Positions 15,981 to 25,439 of a stretch of 64,000 nt of DNA are shown here, one piece after another. Positions within the stretch are counted from its first letter, which is position 1. Each line of letters starts with the position of its first letter. The position numbers and the translations under genes are program-made. The stretch comes from Rugosimonospora acidiphila (lineage in GTDB: Bacteria; Actinomycetota; Actinomycetes; Mycobacteriales; Micromonosporaceae), in contig NZ_BAABJQ010000016.1 in NCBI RefSeq assembly GCF_039543385.1, positions 124,001 to 188,000 on the forward strand, read 5' to 3'. The notes under the pieces were generated by a model. The model ran no database searches, had not been told where the DNA came from, and saw nothing but the letters and a program-made list of their open reading frames with translations.

Positions 15981-18361
15981 GACCGGCCACCGCCATTCTG
16001 GATCGCCTGCCAGACGCGCTCCGGCGTGCAGGGCATGGGTACGTCGTCGACTCCGTAGGGACGCAGCGCGTCAACCACGGCGTTGACCACCGCCGGCGTC
16101 GAGGCGATGGTGCCGGCCTCGCCGATTCCCTTGGTGCCCAACGGATGGTCCGGCGCCGGGGTCTCCGTGCGATCGGAGACGATGTCGGGCAGGTCCGCCG
16201 CGCTGGGCGGGGTGTAGTCGACGAACGTGCCGGTCAGCAGGTTGCCGTCGGCGTCGTACACGGCCTCCTCGAACAGCGCCTGGGCCACCCCCTGCGCCAC
16301 GCCACCGTGTACCTGCCCCTCCACGATCATCGGGTTGACCACCCGGCCGACGTCGTCGACGGCCACGTACGAGCGGATCGACACCCGGCCGGTCTGCGTG
16401 TCCACCTCGACGGCGCACAGGTGAGTGCCGTGCGGGAAGGAGAAGTTGACCGGGTCGTACACGTCGTCCGCGTCCAGCGTGGGCTCGACACCGTCGGGCA
16501 GGTCGTGCGCGGCGAACACGGCCAGCGCGCAGTCGGCCAGCGACTTGCCCCCGTCGGGCGTGCCCCGCACCCGGAAGGCACCGCCGCTGAACTCCACATC
16601 GGACACATCGCACTCCAGCAGGTGCGCGGCGACCGGCTTGGCCTTGTCGACGACCTTCTTGCACGCGTTGACGAGAGCGAAGCCGCCGACCGCCAGGGAA
16701 CGGGAGCCGTAGGTGTCCATCCCCTTGTACGCGCTGCGCGTGTCGCCGTGCAGCACCTCGACGTCCTCGAACGCCACCCCGAGCTGGTCGGCCACGATCT
16801 GGCTCCAGGCGGTCTCGTGCCCCTGCCCGTGCGGGGAGCTGCCGGTGACCACCTCGATCTTGCCGGTCGGCAGCACCCGGATGCTCGCGCTCTCCCAGCC
16901 TCCGGCGCCGTACCGCAGGCTGCCCAGTACCCGCGACGGCGCCAGCCCGCACATCTCCGTGTACGTCGAGATCCCGATGCCCAGCTGTACCGGGTCGCCC
17001 GAGGCGCGTCGCCGCTCCTGCTCCCGGCGCAGGCCGTCGTAGTCGAACAGGTCCCGCGCCTTCTGGGTGGCCGCCTCGTAATCGCCGGAGTCGTAGGTCA
17101 GCCCGCAGACCGTGGTGAACGGGAACTCCTCATGGGTTATCCAGTTGCGCCGCCGCACCTCCAGGGGGTCCAGACCCACCTCGACGGCCAACTCGTCCAT
17201 GATGCGCTCGATCGCGTACGTCGCCTCGGGCCGGCCCGCTCCCCGGTACGCGTCGGTCAGCGTGGTGTTGGTGAACACTCCCTGGCACTCGAAGCGGTAC
17301 GCCGGGAACTTGTAGATGGCGTTGTACATGAAGGCGCCCAGCAGCGGCACGCCCGGCCCGACCAGGCCCAGGTAGGCGCCGAGGTTCGCGGTCAGTCGCA
17401 CGCGCAGCCCCAGCACCGTGCCGTCCCGGCGGGCGGACAGTTCGAGGTCCTGGATGACGTCGCGCCCGTGGTGGGCCGACATCAGGCTCTCCGACCGCGT
17501 CTCGGTGTATTTCACCGGCCGGCCCACCCGGCGCGCCGCGAGGACCGCGATCATCTCCTCGGCCGTCATCTGCAGCTTGCCGCCGAACCCACCGCCCACG
17601 TCGGGGGCGATGACCCTGATGCGGTGCTCCGGTGTGCCGGTGACGACGGCCAGCAGGAAGCGCAGCACGTGCGGGATCTGGGTGGCCGACCAGAGCGTGA
17701 GCTGATCCGCCGAGGCGTCCACCACCACGCTGCGCGGCTCCATAAACGCCGGGATCAGCCGCTGCTGCCGGTACCGGCGGCGGATGACCACCTCGGCGCC
17801 GGCGGCGGCCTCGTCCACCGCCCCGCCCGTGCCGGCCTGCGCCGAGTCGAAGACCCACGTGTACGCCTTGTTCGTGGTCTGGTCGGTGTGCACCAGCGGG
17901 GAGCCCTCGGCCAGCGCCACCTCCATGTCCAGCACCACCGGCAGCGGCTCGTAGTCGACCTCGATCGCGGCCAGCGCGTCCACCGCGCTGGCCCGGTCGC
18001 GGGCCACCACCACCGCGACCGCCTCGCCGGTGTGGCGCACCTCGTCGACGGCCAGCGGCGGGTGCACGGGCATGACCAGGTCCTCGGTGACCGGCCAGGC
18101 GCAGGGCAGCCCGCCCTGCGTGTCGGCCACGTCCCGGCCGGAGAACGCCGCGACCACGTTGGGTTCCCGCAGAGCCGGCGAGGTGTCCAGGTGGGTGATC
18201 CGGGCGTGCGCCAGCGGGCTGCGCAGGATCGCCAGGTGGAGCATGCCGGGCAGCGTGATGTTCTCCGTCCACATGGTCTGCCCGGTGATCAGCCGCGCGT
18301 CCTCCTTGCGCCGGCGGGCCGAGCCGACCTCCGGGGCCGGTCGTGGGGCGGTGACGGTCAT
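15977..18361 (-). CDS. Molybdenum hydroxylase molybdopterin-binding large subunit, form II (CoxL-like)
   Basis: 794 aa, the size of CoxL/XdhB large subunits. GGGFGGK near residue 260 and AYRGAGRPEA near residue 375 contact the cofactor. AYRGAGR is the form II signature; true CO dehydrogenase (form I) has AYxCSFR, so CO oxidation is not expected. The C-terminal GIGEAGTI segment holds the general-base Glu. The start overlaps the small-subunit stop as ATGA. Substrate is unknown, possibly a purine or other aromatic heterocycle or aldehyde. Confidence 0.95.
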   Translation of the reverse strand: MTVTAPRPAPEVGSARRRKEDARLITGQTMWTENITLPGMLHLAILRSPLAHARITHLDTSPALREPNVVAAFSGRDVADTQGGLPCAWPVTEDLVMPVHPPLAVDEVRHTGEAVAVVVARDRASAVDALAAIEVDYEPLPVVLDMEVALAEGSPLVHTDQTTNKAYTWVFDSAQAGTGGAVDEAAAGAEVVIRRRYRQQRLIPAFMEPRSVVVDASADQLTLWSATQIPHVLRFLLAVVTGTPEHRIRVIAPDVGGGFGGKLQMTAEEMIAVLAARRVGRPVKYTETRSESLMSAHHGRDVIQDLELSARRDGTVLGLRVRLTANLGAYLGLVGPGVPLLGAFMYNAIYKFPAYRFECQGVFTNTTLTDAYRGAGRPEATYAIERIMDELAVEVGLDPLEVRRRNWITHEEFPFTTVCGLTYDSGDYEAATQKARDLFDYDGLRREQERRRASGDPVQLGIGISTYTEMCGLAPSRVLGSLRYGAGGWESASIRVLPTGKIEVVTGSSPHGQGHETAWSQIVADQLGVAFEDVEVLHGDTRSAYKGMDTYGSRSLAVGGFALVNACKKVVDKAKPVAAHLLECDVSDVEFSGGAFRVRGTPDGGKSLADCALAVFAAHDLPDGVEPTLDADDVYDPVNFSFPHGTHLCAVEVDTQTGRVSIRSYVAVDDVGRVVNPMIVEGQVHGGVAQGVAQALFEEAVYDADGNLLTGTFVDYTPPSAADLPDIVSDRTETPAPDHPLGTKGIGEAGTIASTPAVVNAVVDALRPYGVDDVPMPCTPERVWQAIQNGGGRS

Positions 18362-18906
18362 ACCGTCACCTCCCGCTGCTCCGGCGCGGCCTGCGCCGGC
18401 ACCTCGGACGGCGCCTCGGCGTCGGGCGCCCCGGCCGCGTCCCGCATGGCCGTCGCGGCGTCACGCACGGCGCGGACGATGTTCTGGTACCCGGTGCACC
18501 GGCACAGGTTGCCCTCCAGCCCCTCGCGGACCTCGGTGTCGGTGGGGTCCGGGTTGTCGGCCAGCAGGGAGACCGCAGCCATGATCATTCCGGGGGTACA
18601 AAAGCCACACTGCAGCGCGTGGCGCTCGTGGAACGCGCGCTGGACCGGGTGCAGCGCACCGCCCGGCTCAGCCAGCCCCTCGATGGTGGTGACCGCCTTG
18701 CCATCGGCCTGGACGGCCAGCATGGAACAACTCTTCACCGAAACGCCGTCGAGCAGCACGGTGCATGCGCCGCAGTTACTGGTGTCGCAGCCCACCACCG
18801 TGCCGACCTTGCCGATCCGGTCGCGCAGGTGCTGGACGAGTAGGGTGCGCGGTTCGACGTCGTCGTCATAGCGCACGCCGTCGACGTGAAGTTGGATCCG
18901 GGTCAT
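18358..18906 (-). CDS. Molybdenum hydroxylase [2Fe-2S] small subunit (CoxS-like)
   Basis: 182 aa from ATG 18906, which has GGGAGG before it; the frame to 18945 lacks such a site. Plant-type [2Fe-2S] site: GCDTSNCGACTVLLDG with the fourth Cys in KSCSM. Second cluster: QCGFCTPGM and GNLCRCTGYQNI. A C-terminal Ala/Pro/Glu-rich tail of about 25 residues is extra. It is first of the S-L-M genes. About 295 bp separate it from the VWA gene upstream; an AT-rich patch there (19024-19057) could hold its promoter. Confidence 0.95.
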   Translation of the reverse strand: MTRIQLHVDGVRYDDDVEPRTLLVQHLRDRIGKVGTVVGCDTSNCGACTVLLDGVSVKSCSMLAVQADGKAVTTIEGLAEPGGALHPVQRAFHERHALQCGFCTPGMIMAAVSLLADNPDPTDTEVREGLEGNLCRCTGYQNIVRAVRDAATAMRDAAGAPDAEAPSEVPAQAAPEQREVTV

Positions 18907-19023
18907 AAACCCTCCCGGGCGGGGACGGGATCCGGGCGGTCGCACCGGATCGTGGGCACGCGTGCCCGTCGGCCCGGCGCCGGCGGCTGTCCGGCCGCGC
19001 CCGGGTCACCGCGGCGCGCTGGA

Positions 19024-19057
19024 CATTAGCCAATATCTTCTTTCACGTTCCCGCAAG
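19024..19057 (-). promoter_or_regulatory. AT-rich promoter candidate for the molybdenum hydroxylase subunits
   Basis: In an otherwise GC-rich gap the minus strand reads TTGCGG, GAACGTGAAAG, then TATTGGCTAATGT. This could be a -35/-10 pair giving a leader of about 110-130 nt before the small-subunit start. No other signal is clear in 18907-19201. Confidence 0.35.
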
Positions 19058-19201
19058 AGGCCGCCCGGCCAGGCCAATCGGCACCGGGATCGACGCCGGT
19101 CAGCAGTTGCGACACCATGACGCGTTCCCACCTGGTGGATGCGAGGCCTCGCCGCCCCTGCGCCCGCGCCCCGGATCAGCGACCCGGCGGCGGATTCATG
19201 G

Positions 19202-20311
19202 TCACCGCTTCGGTGCGGCGATAACCCGGACCAATTCCCGCAGCGAGGCGAGGCTGTGCCCGGCGACGAAGTCGTCCAGGTACGGCAGGGCCGCCGCCAT
19301 CCCGCCGGCCACCGGCTCGTACCCGGGCTTGCCCCGGTGCGGGTTGACCCACACCAGCCGGTACGCCAGCCGGGACAGCCGGGCCACCTGGGCGGCCAGC
19401 GCCGCCGGGTCACCCCGCTCCCAGCCGTCGCTGCCGAGCACCACCACCGCCCCGCGCGCCGTGCCCCGCTGCCCCCAGCGGTCCAGGAACGCCCGCAGCG
19501 AGTCGGCCAGCCGGGTGCCGCCGCGCCAGTCGGGGATGGCGTTGCCGGCGGCGGCCAGGGCCGCGTCCGGATCCCGGTGCCGCAGCGCCCGGGTCACCCG
19601 GGTCAGCCGGGTGCCGATGGTGAACACCTCGGTCTGCGTGGGGCGCCGGCGCACCGCCGCGTGCCCGAAGCGCAGCAACGCGTCGGCGTACTGCGCCATC
19701 GAACCGGACACGTCCAGCAGCAGCACCAGCCGGCGCGGGCGCGCTCGCCGCTTCCGCCGGGCCAGCCGGGCCGCCTCGCCGCCGTGCCGCAGCAGGTACC
19801 GCACCGTGCGCGCCCGGTCGATCCGGCCGCCACCGGCCGGGCGGTACCGGCGGCTGGGGCGCACGGCGGTACCCGGTGCCAGCAGCGCCAGCAGCCGGCG
19901 CACCTCGGCGCGCTCGGCGGCCGAGAGCGTGGCCACGTCCCGGTGGCGCAGCACCTCCTCGGTGCTCGCGGACAGCGCCACGACGCTGTCCGGCTCCGCC
20001 CCGTCCCCGGTGCCCGTGCCGCCGCCGAGGGTCAGTGACGGACGCAGGCGAGCGCCAGCGGCGCCTCCCCGGGGCGAGGGCACCCGGCCGCCGAAGTACG
20101 CGTCGAACGCGGCGTCGTACACCGGCAGGTCGTCCGGCTGGGCGCACAGCATCAGCCGGCCCGCCCAGTACGCGGCGGACGGGCGCGCGACGCCGAGCAC
20201 GTCCACGGCCGCCAGCATCGCCTGTACCCGCTCGAAGCTCGCCTCGATCCCGGCCCGGCGCAGCACACGGGCGAAGCCGACCAGCACCCCGGTGACGTCG
20301 TGCCCCGGCAC
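19202..20311 (-). CDS. VWA-domain protein, CoxE-like maturation factor
   Basis: 369 aa. The C-terminal half is a von Willebrand A domain with the MIDAS motif DVSGSM (near residue 200) and a later GTRLAD and GSDGWERGD. The N-terminal half is the helical domain of CoxE-type proteins. It works with a MoxR-type AAA+ ATPase (the gene just upstream) in inserting or activating the Mo-Cu or Mo-S site of molybdenum hydroxylases. The GTG start is 3 nt after the upstream stop, so the two are cotranscribed. Confidence 0.9.
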   Translation of the reverse strand: MPGHDVTGVLVGFARVLRRAGIEASFERVQAMLAAVDVLGVARPSAAYWAGRLMLCAQPDDLPVYDAAFDAYFGGRVPSPRGGAAGARLRPSLTLGGGTGTGDGAEPDSVVALSASTEEVLRHRDVATLSAAERAEVRRLLALLAPGTAVRPSRRYRPAGGGRIDRARTVRYLLRHGGEAARLARRKRRARPRRLVLLLDVSGSMAQYADALLRFGHAAVRRRPTQTEVFTIGTRLTRVTRALRHRDPDAALAAAGNAIPDWRGGTRLADSLRAFLDRWGQRGTARGAVVVLGSDGWERGDPAALAAQVARLSRLAYRLVWVNPHRGKPGYEPVAGGMAAALPYLDDFVAGHSLASLRELVRVIAAPKR

Positions 20312-20314
20312 CGC

Positions 20315-21223
20315 TCAGGCACCGACCAGCGCGGCGAGGCCGGCGGCGCGCACCCGGTCGGCGTCCTCGCGGTATTTCAACACGGCGCCGAGGGTGGCCG
20401 CCGCGACCTCCGGGTCCAGTCCGGTGGCGCCCAGCGCCGCGACCGCGCCCGCCCAGTCCAGTGACTCGGCCACGCCCGGCGGCTTGATGAGGTCGAGCTC
20501 GCGCAGCCGGGCCGCGGCCCGCGCCACGTCGACGGCCAGCCGCTCGGTGATCTCGGGCAGCCGGACGCGCAGGATCTCCACCTCGCGCTCGAAGCCGGGG
20601 TGTTCGACCCAGTGGTACAGGCACCGGCGCTTGAGCGCGTCGTGCACCTCGCGGGTGCGGTTACTGGTCAGCACCGTCAGCGGCGGCTGGGGCGCGGCGA
20701 CGCGGCCCAGCTCCGGGATGGTGATCGCGGCGTCGGCGAGCACCTCCAGCAGGAACGCCTCGAACTCGTCGTCCGCGCGGTCGATCTCGTCGACCAGCAG
20801 CACGCACGGGCTGTGTTCCAGGGCCTGCAGCAGCGGGCGGGCGATGAGGAATCGGCGGTCGTACAGGCTGGCCTCCAGCTCGGTGCCGTCGGGCGGCACG
20901 CCGGCCGCCGAGGCCGCCGCCTCCACCGCGCGCAGGTGCAGCAGCTGGCGCGGGAAATCCCAGTCGTAGAGCGCCTGCGAGGCGTCCAGGCCCTCATAGC
21001 ACTGCAGCCGCACGAAGCGCGCCCCGGTCGCCGCCGCCAGCGCCTGCGCGAAGGCCGTCTTGCCCACGCCCGCGTCGCCCTCCAGGAACAGCGGCCGCCC
21101 CAGCCGCAGCGCCAGGTATCCGGCGGTGACCAGCCCCTCGTCGGCCAGGTAACCCTGACCGGCCAGGGCCGCTGCCAGCTGCTCGACGGTCGCGGGCGGG
21201 GTGGCCCCGCTGGCAGAGGTCAT
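20315..21223 (-). CDS. MoxR-type AAA+ ATPase, CoxD-like maturation factor
   Basis: 302 aa. Walker A GDAGVGKTAFAQ (near residue 50), Walker B VLLVDEIDRAD (near residue 140), sensor SNRTREVHDALKRRCLYHWVEHP; all typical of MoxR/CoxD. ATP-driven chaperone partner of the VWA protein next door. CATAGT (complement 21230-21235) ends 6 nt before this ATG, which argues against the longer frame to 21259 and for a leaderless message starting the cox-like operon. Confidence 0.92.
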   Translation of the reverse strand: MTSASGATPPATVEQLAAALAGQGYLADEGLVTAGYLALRLGRPLFLEGDAGVGKTAFAQALAAATGARFVRLQCYEGLDASQALYDWDFPRQLLHLRAVEAAASAAGVPPDGTELEASLYDRRFLIARPLLQALEHSPCVLLVDEIDRADDEFEAFLLEVLADAAITIPELGRVAAPQPPLTVLTSNRTREVHDALKRRCLYHWVEHPGFEREVEILRVRLPEITERLAVDVARAAARLRELDLIKPPGVAESLDWAGAVAALGATGLDPEVAAATLGAVLKYREDADRVRAAGLAALVGA

Positions 21224-21272
21224 TCCCTCACTATGCCGCCGCCCACCGCGACCCGCCATCCCCGCCGGCGGC

Positions 21273-22967
21273 TCAGGCCACCGAACGCACCCAGCGGGCG
21301 ACCACCTCGTCCAGCACGCTCAGCGGTAGCGGGCCGCCGCCGAGCACCACGTCGTGGAACTGCCGGATGTCGAAGCGCTCCCCGAGCGACCGGGTCGCCT
21401 CGGCCCGGATCCGCTGGATCTCCAGCCGGCCCACCATGTACGACAGCGCCTGGCCCGGCGCCGAGATGTACCGGTCCACCTCGGTCGCGATCTCCAGCAG
21501 CGCCATCGGAGTGTTGGCCGTCAGGTAGTCGATCGCCTGCTGGCGCGACCAGCCCTTGAAGTGCAGGCCGGTGTCCACCACCAGCCGACCCGCGCGCATC
21601 GAGTCCAGGGTCAGCATGCCCAGCCGGTCGACGTCCCCGGAGTACAGCCCCATCTCGTCGGCCAGCCGCTCGCAGTACAGGCCCCACCCCTCGGTGTACG
21701 CGGTGACACTCGCGCACTGGCGCAGCAACGGCAGATCGCGCCGCTCCATCAGGACCGCCCGCTGGAAGTGGTGCCCCGGCACCGCCTCGTGGAACGCGCT
21801 GGCCTCGGACGTCTGCCGGCCGCGCTCGTGCGCCCGGTAGGTGTTGGCGTAATACACGCCGGGGCGGGTGCCGTCCAGCGACGGCGCCATGTAGTACGCC
21901 GGCGGGGCGGCGGGCGCGTCCGCCGCCGGTACCGGTTCCACCCGGCACCGGCCGGCCGGCAGCCGCCCGAACCAGGCACCCGCCGCGGCCTCCGCCCGTT
22001 CGATCGCGGCCCGGGCGGCGTCCAGCAGCTCGTCGGCGTCCCGCCAGCGCAGCGCCGGATCGCCGCGCAGGCGCTCGAAGATGGTCGCCAGGTCGGTGGT
22101 GCCGAACACCCGCGACCCAACCTCGGCGTACTCCTCGGCCAGCCCGGCGATCAGGTCCAGCCCGGTGCGGTGCAGTTCCTCCGGCGAGCGCCCGGTGCTG
22201 GTGTGCGCCCGCGACAGGGCCGCGTACATCTGCTCGCCCCCGGGCAGCCAGCGCAGCCCCGAACGGTCCTCCGGCCGGCCGACCTCGCTGAACTCGGTCG
22301 CCAGCGCGTCCCGGTACGCGGCGAACGCCGGCCGCACCACCTCGGCCAACAGCCGCTCCCGCTCCGGCCCGAACGACGGGTAATCGACCGGCGCCTGCGG
22401 GCGCAGCAACGGGTCGGCGGCCGGATCGGCCAGGTACCGGTCGAGGTGCGCGATCGCGCCGCGGACCAGGTGCGCCACCGGCGAGCGGCCAGCGGCCAGC
22501 CCCTCGCGGTGGCGGCGCAGCACCCCGCTCAGGTAGTCGGGCACCGCACGCAGGCGGGTCAGGAACGCCTCGGCCCGCTCCTTGTCCGGCAAGGTGATCA
22601 TCGGCAGGAAGGACAGCAGGCTGGCCGCCGGTGCCGAGAAGTGGCCGCTGATCGCGTACTCGGTGGTATGCGCGTCGACCGAGTCGATCAGGGCCCTGGC
22701 CTGCTGGGCGACCACCGCCAGCGTCACCGCGTCATCGTCGTCCACAGTGGACCCGGTGAGCCGGTCGGCGCGCTCCCCCAGCCCGAGCATCCGCTCCCGC
22801 AGCTCCTGCTCGGCCCGCTCGGACGGGTCGCCCAGCAGTTCGTCGTACCCGGGCAGCCCGAGCAGCGAGGCGCTCAGCGGGCTCGCCTCGAACATCGCCG
22901 TGGTCATCTCGTTGGCCAGCCCGGCGGCCGAGTCTCCCGCCGGGTTCGCCGCCATCGCGCTCGTCAT
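21273..22967 (-). CDS. DUF885 family putative zinc peptidase
   Basis: 564 aa, normal length for DUF885. The metal-binding helix FHEAVPGHHFQ (HExxxH-like) lies near residue 395, and TAYTEGWGLYCERLADEMG follows about 30 residues later, the pair of signatures of this gluzincin-like family. No signal peptide, so it is cytoplasmic. TAGGCT (complement 22975-22980) is 7 nt before the ATG, indicating a leaderless start. Substrate unknown. It ends 49 nt before the MoxR start. Confidence 0.9.
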   Translation of the reverse strand: MTSAMAANPAGDSAAGLANEMTTAMFEASPLSASLLGLPGYDELLGDPSERAEQELRERMLGLGERADRLTGSTVDDDDAVTLAVVAQQARALIDSVDAHTTEYAISGHFSAPAASLLSFLPMITLPDKERAEAFLTRLRAVPDYLSGVLRRHREGLAAGRSPVAHLVRGAIAHLDRYLADPAADPLLRPQAPVDYPSFGPERERLLAEVVRPAFAAYRDALATEFSEVGRPEDRSGLRWLPGGEQMYAALSRAHTSTGRSPEELHRTGLDLIAGLAEEYAEVGSRVFGTTDLATIFERLRGDPALRWRDADELLDAARAAIERAEAAAGAWFGRLPAGRCRVEPVPAADAPAAPPAYYMAPSLDGTRPGVYYANTYRAHERGRQTSEASAFHEAVPGHHFQRAVLMERRDLPLLRQCASVTAYTEGWGLYCERLADEMGLYSGDVDRLGMLTLDSMRAGRLVVDTGLHFKGWSRQQAIDYLTANTPMALLEIATEVDRYISAPGQALSYMVGRLEIQRIRAEATRSLGERFDIRQFHDVVLGGGPLPLSVLDEVVARWVRSVA

Positions 22968-23007
22968 GCGAGCGAGCCTAGTCGGGGTGGACCCGCTCCC
23001 CGTGCGT

Positions 23008-24612
23008 TCAGGGGGTGACCCGCACGCGGTTGGCCGGCCCCAGCCAGTCGTGCAGCGCCTCCGGCAGGCCGGCCGGGCCCGCCTCCGGCGAGGCCCAGGC
23101 GACGTAGCCGTCCGGCCGGATGAGCAGCCCCGCGACGCCGTCGACGGGCCCGGAGTGGTCCCCGGCGCACACCACCCGTACCCGGTCGGTGTGACCGCCC
23201 GCCGCCGCGCGGGTCTCCGGCGAGTCCGCGAGGTCCAGCAGCACGGCCCGGCCCTCGCGCAGCGCGGCCGCGACGGCGGCCCGACCCGCCGGCTCCAGCG
23301 GCAGCGGCGGCGTGAACCGGCCGACCAGCGGATGCGCCGTCGGCGACCGGTCCGGGTCGTCGCGCGGGACCGGACCCGCCGAGCCGGACCGGCCGGAGCA
23401 TCCGTAGTCGATGTCGGTGTTGTTGACCAGTGCCATCAGGTGCCGCTTGGTCGCCGGATCGGCGAGCAGTTCGCCCAGGACCAGTCGTAGCGCGTCGACC
23501 TGCGGCCCCGGCCGCATCAGCGCCACCTGCGCCCGGGTGTTGCGCAGGACCCGCGCGCCGACCGGATGGCGCTCCGCGGTGTACGTGTCGAGCAACCCCT
23601 CCGGCGCCAGGCCGCGCACCACCAGGCCGAGCTTCCAGCCGAGGTTCACCGCGTCCTGCATGCCGAGGTTGAGCCCCTGCCCGCCGATCGGAGAGTGCAC
23701 GTGCGCCGCGTCACCGGCCAGCAGCACCCGCCCGCGCCGGTAGGTCGCCGCCTGACGGGTGTTGTCGCTGTACCGGATGCCGGCCCCGAGCCTGGCGACG
23801 GTCGCCGGCACCCCGCTGGCGCGGCGAATGCTCGCCTCCAACTCCTTGACGGTCACCGGCGCGTCGCGCTCGTCCGGCCCGCCGTCGAACTCGATGGTGG
23901 CGACCTCGCCGGCGACGAGGGACAGGTTGACCAGGCCGCCGGGGCCGCGGGTGACGGACCGCACGGCGTCCGGGTCGGCGAGTTCGGCCACCGCGGTGCG
24001 TCCGGTCATCGTCGCGGCGGTACCAGGGAAGTCGATCCCGGCCCGCTTGCGCACGACGCTGCGACCGCCGTCGCAGCCGACCAGGTAGGCGCCCCGCACC
24101 GAGCGGCCATCGGCCAGCACGGCGACCACGGCCGATCCCTCGTCGATCACGTCGACGACCGGGCAGCCGGGCCAGATCCGCACGCCCAGCTCGCGCGCCC
24201 AGCTCAGCAACACCTGCTCCAGCAGGTGCTGCTTGAGCAGGAACAGCTCCGGGATGCCGCTGCGTTCGCCGGCCTCCTCGACCAGCGGCAGCCCGGCGAA
24301 GTGCCCCTTGGCCCGGCCATCCCGCAGCATCCGGACCAGCGGAGCGATCTCGTCGGTGGCGTCGCCCGACCGACGGTCCGCCGCCCGCCGCGCGAACATC
24401 CCCCACTGCGCCTCGGCCAGCGGTCCGGTCAGCCCGCGCAGCTCCAGCGTCTGGACGCTGCGCCCGTTGATGCCGCGCATGCCGAGACTGCGGGTCTGCC
24501 GCCCGGCATCGTCCGCGGCCTCCAGCACCAGGGGGTCGGCGCCGGCCAGCCGCAGCTCGGCGGCCAGCAGCAGGCCGGTGGGGCCGCCGCCCACGACGAC
24601 TACATCGTTCAT
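23008..24612 (-). CDS. FAD-dependent aromatic monooxygenase (class A, PheA/TfdB-like)
   Basis: 534 aa. GGGPTGLLLAAEL at residue 8 binds the FAD ADP; GCDGGRS near residue 160 is the DG motif; AGDAAHVHSPIGGQGLNLGMQDA near residue 285 binds the FAD ribityl. The last 150 residues form the thioredoxin-like C-terminal domain. Members hydroxylate phenols, polyketides or antibiotics such as rifampicin. AAGGAG precedes the ATG. It is divergent from a TetR regulator, and its promoter overlaps three operator copies, so induction by a TetR ligand is likely. Confidence 0.93.
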   Translation of the reverse strand: MNDVVVVGGGPTGLLLAAELRLAGADPLVLEAADDAGRQTRSLGMRGINGRSVQTLELRGLTGPLAEAQWGMFARRAADRRSGDATDEIAPLVRMLRDGRAKGHFAGLPLVEEAGERSGIPELFLLKQHLLEQVLLSWARELGVRIWPGCPVVDVIDEGSAVVAVLADGRSVRGAYLVGCDGGRSVVRKRAGIDFPGTAATMTGRTAVAELADPDAVRSVTRGPGGLVNLSLVAGEVATIEFDGGPDERDAPVTVKELEASIRRASGVPATVARLGAGIRYSDNTRQAATYRRGRVLLAGDAAHVHSPIGGQGLNLGMQDAVNLGWKLGLVVRGLAPEGLLDTYTAERHPVGARVLRNTRAQVALMRPGPQVDALRLVLGELLADPATKRHLMALVNNTDIDYGCSGRSGSAGPVPRDDPDRSPTAHPLVGRFTPPLPLEPAGRAAVAAALREGRAVLLDLADSPETRAAAGGHTDRVRVVCAGDHSGPVDGVAGLLIRPDGYVAWASPEAGPAGLPEALHDWLGPANRVRVTP

Positions 24613-24628
24613 CGGTCCGATCTCCTTA

Positions 24629-24674
24629 CTTACGCCGTACGCTTACGCCGTAAGTGAAAACCATACGGTGTAAG
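24629..24674. promoter_or_regulatory. Three TetR operator copies between the monooxygenase and its regulator
   Basis: A 13-bp element occurs at 24629-24641 (CTTACGCCGTACG), 24642-24654 (CTTACGCCGTAAG, perfect dyad CTTACG-C-CGTAAG) and 24662-24674 (CATACGGTGTAAG, in the opposite sense). A minus-strand -35 TTGACA at complement 24676-24681 means the operators cover the region from spacer to start of the monooxygenase promoter. Confidence 0.8.
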
Positions 24675-24711
24675 TTGTCAACGGCGATGACGAGCGAGGG
24701 AGGCGCGACGA

Positions 24712-25374
24712 ATGGTCCGGCGTGAACCGCTGAACCGGGAGAAGGTGCTGACCGCGGCGCTGGCGCTGGCCGGCGAGGAGGGCCTGGAGGGGCTGTCGAT
24801 GCGGCGGCTCGCGAAGGCTCTCGGCGTCGAGGCGATGTCGCTCTACAACCACGTCGCGAACAAGAGCGACATCCTCGACGGCATCGCCAACCGGGTCCTC
24901 GCCGAGGTCCGGCCCGCCGATCCCGCGCTGCCCTGGGCCGAGCGGATCCGGGTCACGGCGCTGGGCATGTACCAGGCGCTGCGGCGCCATCCGGTGGTAC
25001 CGCTGTCACTCGCGACGGATCAGGCGAACCCGGCGACAACCCAGGCGCTGCGGCCGCTGGACGACCTCGTCGGGGCGCTCTACGAGGCGGGCTTCGACGA
25101 CGCCGGGGTACGACAGGCACTGGGCGGGGTGAGCGGCCTGGTCTTCGGCTCGATCCTGCTGTCGACCGCCGGCTTCGCCCGCCCGCCGGCGCCGGGGGAC
25201 GTCGAGCACCACGAACAGTGGGATGAGTACGCCCGCCGGATCGACCCGGACGAACTGCCGCACTTCAACCGGCTGGTGACCGGCAATCGCGACGCCGACC
25301 CGGAGGAGGACTTCGTCCGGGCGCTGGACATTCTGATCGCCGGCCTGATCGCCTCGACGCCGTCCCGCACCTAG
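24712..25374 (+). CDS. TetR/AcrR family repressor with TetR-type C-terminal domain
   Basis: 220 aa. The helix-turn-helix reads LSMRRLAKALGVEAMSLYNHVANK near residues 28-52, the LYNHV form being typical of the classical TetR branch; residues 75-215 fit the TetR_C ligand-binding domain. GGGAGG precedes the ATG. It is divergent from the flavin monooxygenase and most likely represses it and itself through the three operators at 24629-24674. Confidence 0.92.
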   Translation: MVRREPLNREKVLTAALALAGEEGLEGLSMRRLAKALGVEAMSLYNHVANKSDILDGIANRVLAEVRPADPALPWAERIRVTALGMYQALRRHPVVPLSLATDQANPATTQALRPLDDLVGALYEAGFDDAGVRQALGGVSGLVFGSILLSTAGFARPPAPGDVEHHEQWDEYARRIDPDELPHFNRLVTGNRDADPEEDFVRALDILIAGLIASTPSRT

Positions 25375-25439
25375 GCCGCGCCCGTCGGGGCTCAACCACG
25401 GGCGGTAAGCCATGCCGGCGTCGGCTATCGTGGCCGCGA

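Noticed and set aside
15977..18361. CO dehydrogenase large subunit (form I)
   Set aside because: The active-site loop is AYRGAGR, not AYxCSFR.
15863..18871. 1002-codon plus-strand frame
   Set aside because: Fully antisense to the molybdenum hydroxylase subunit genes and rich in Arg/His/Gly; a shadow of high GC3 coding.
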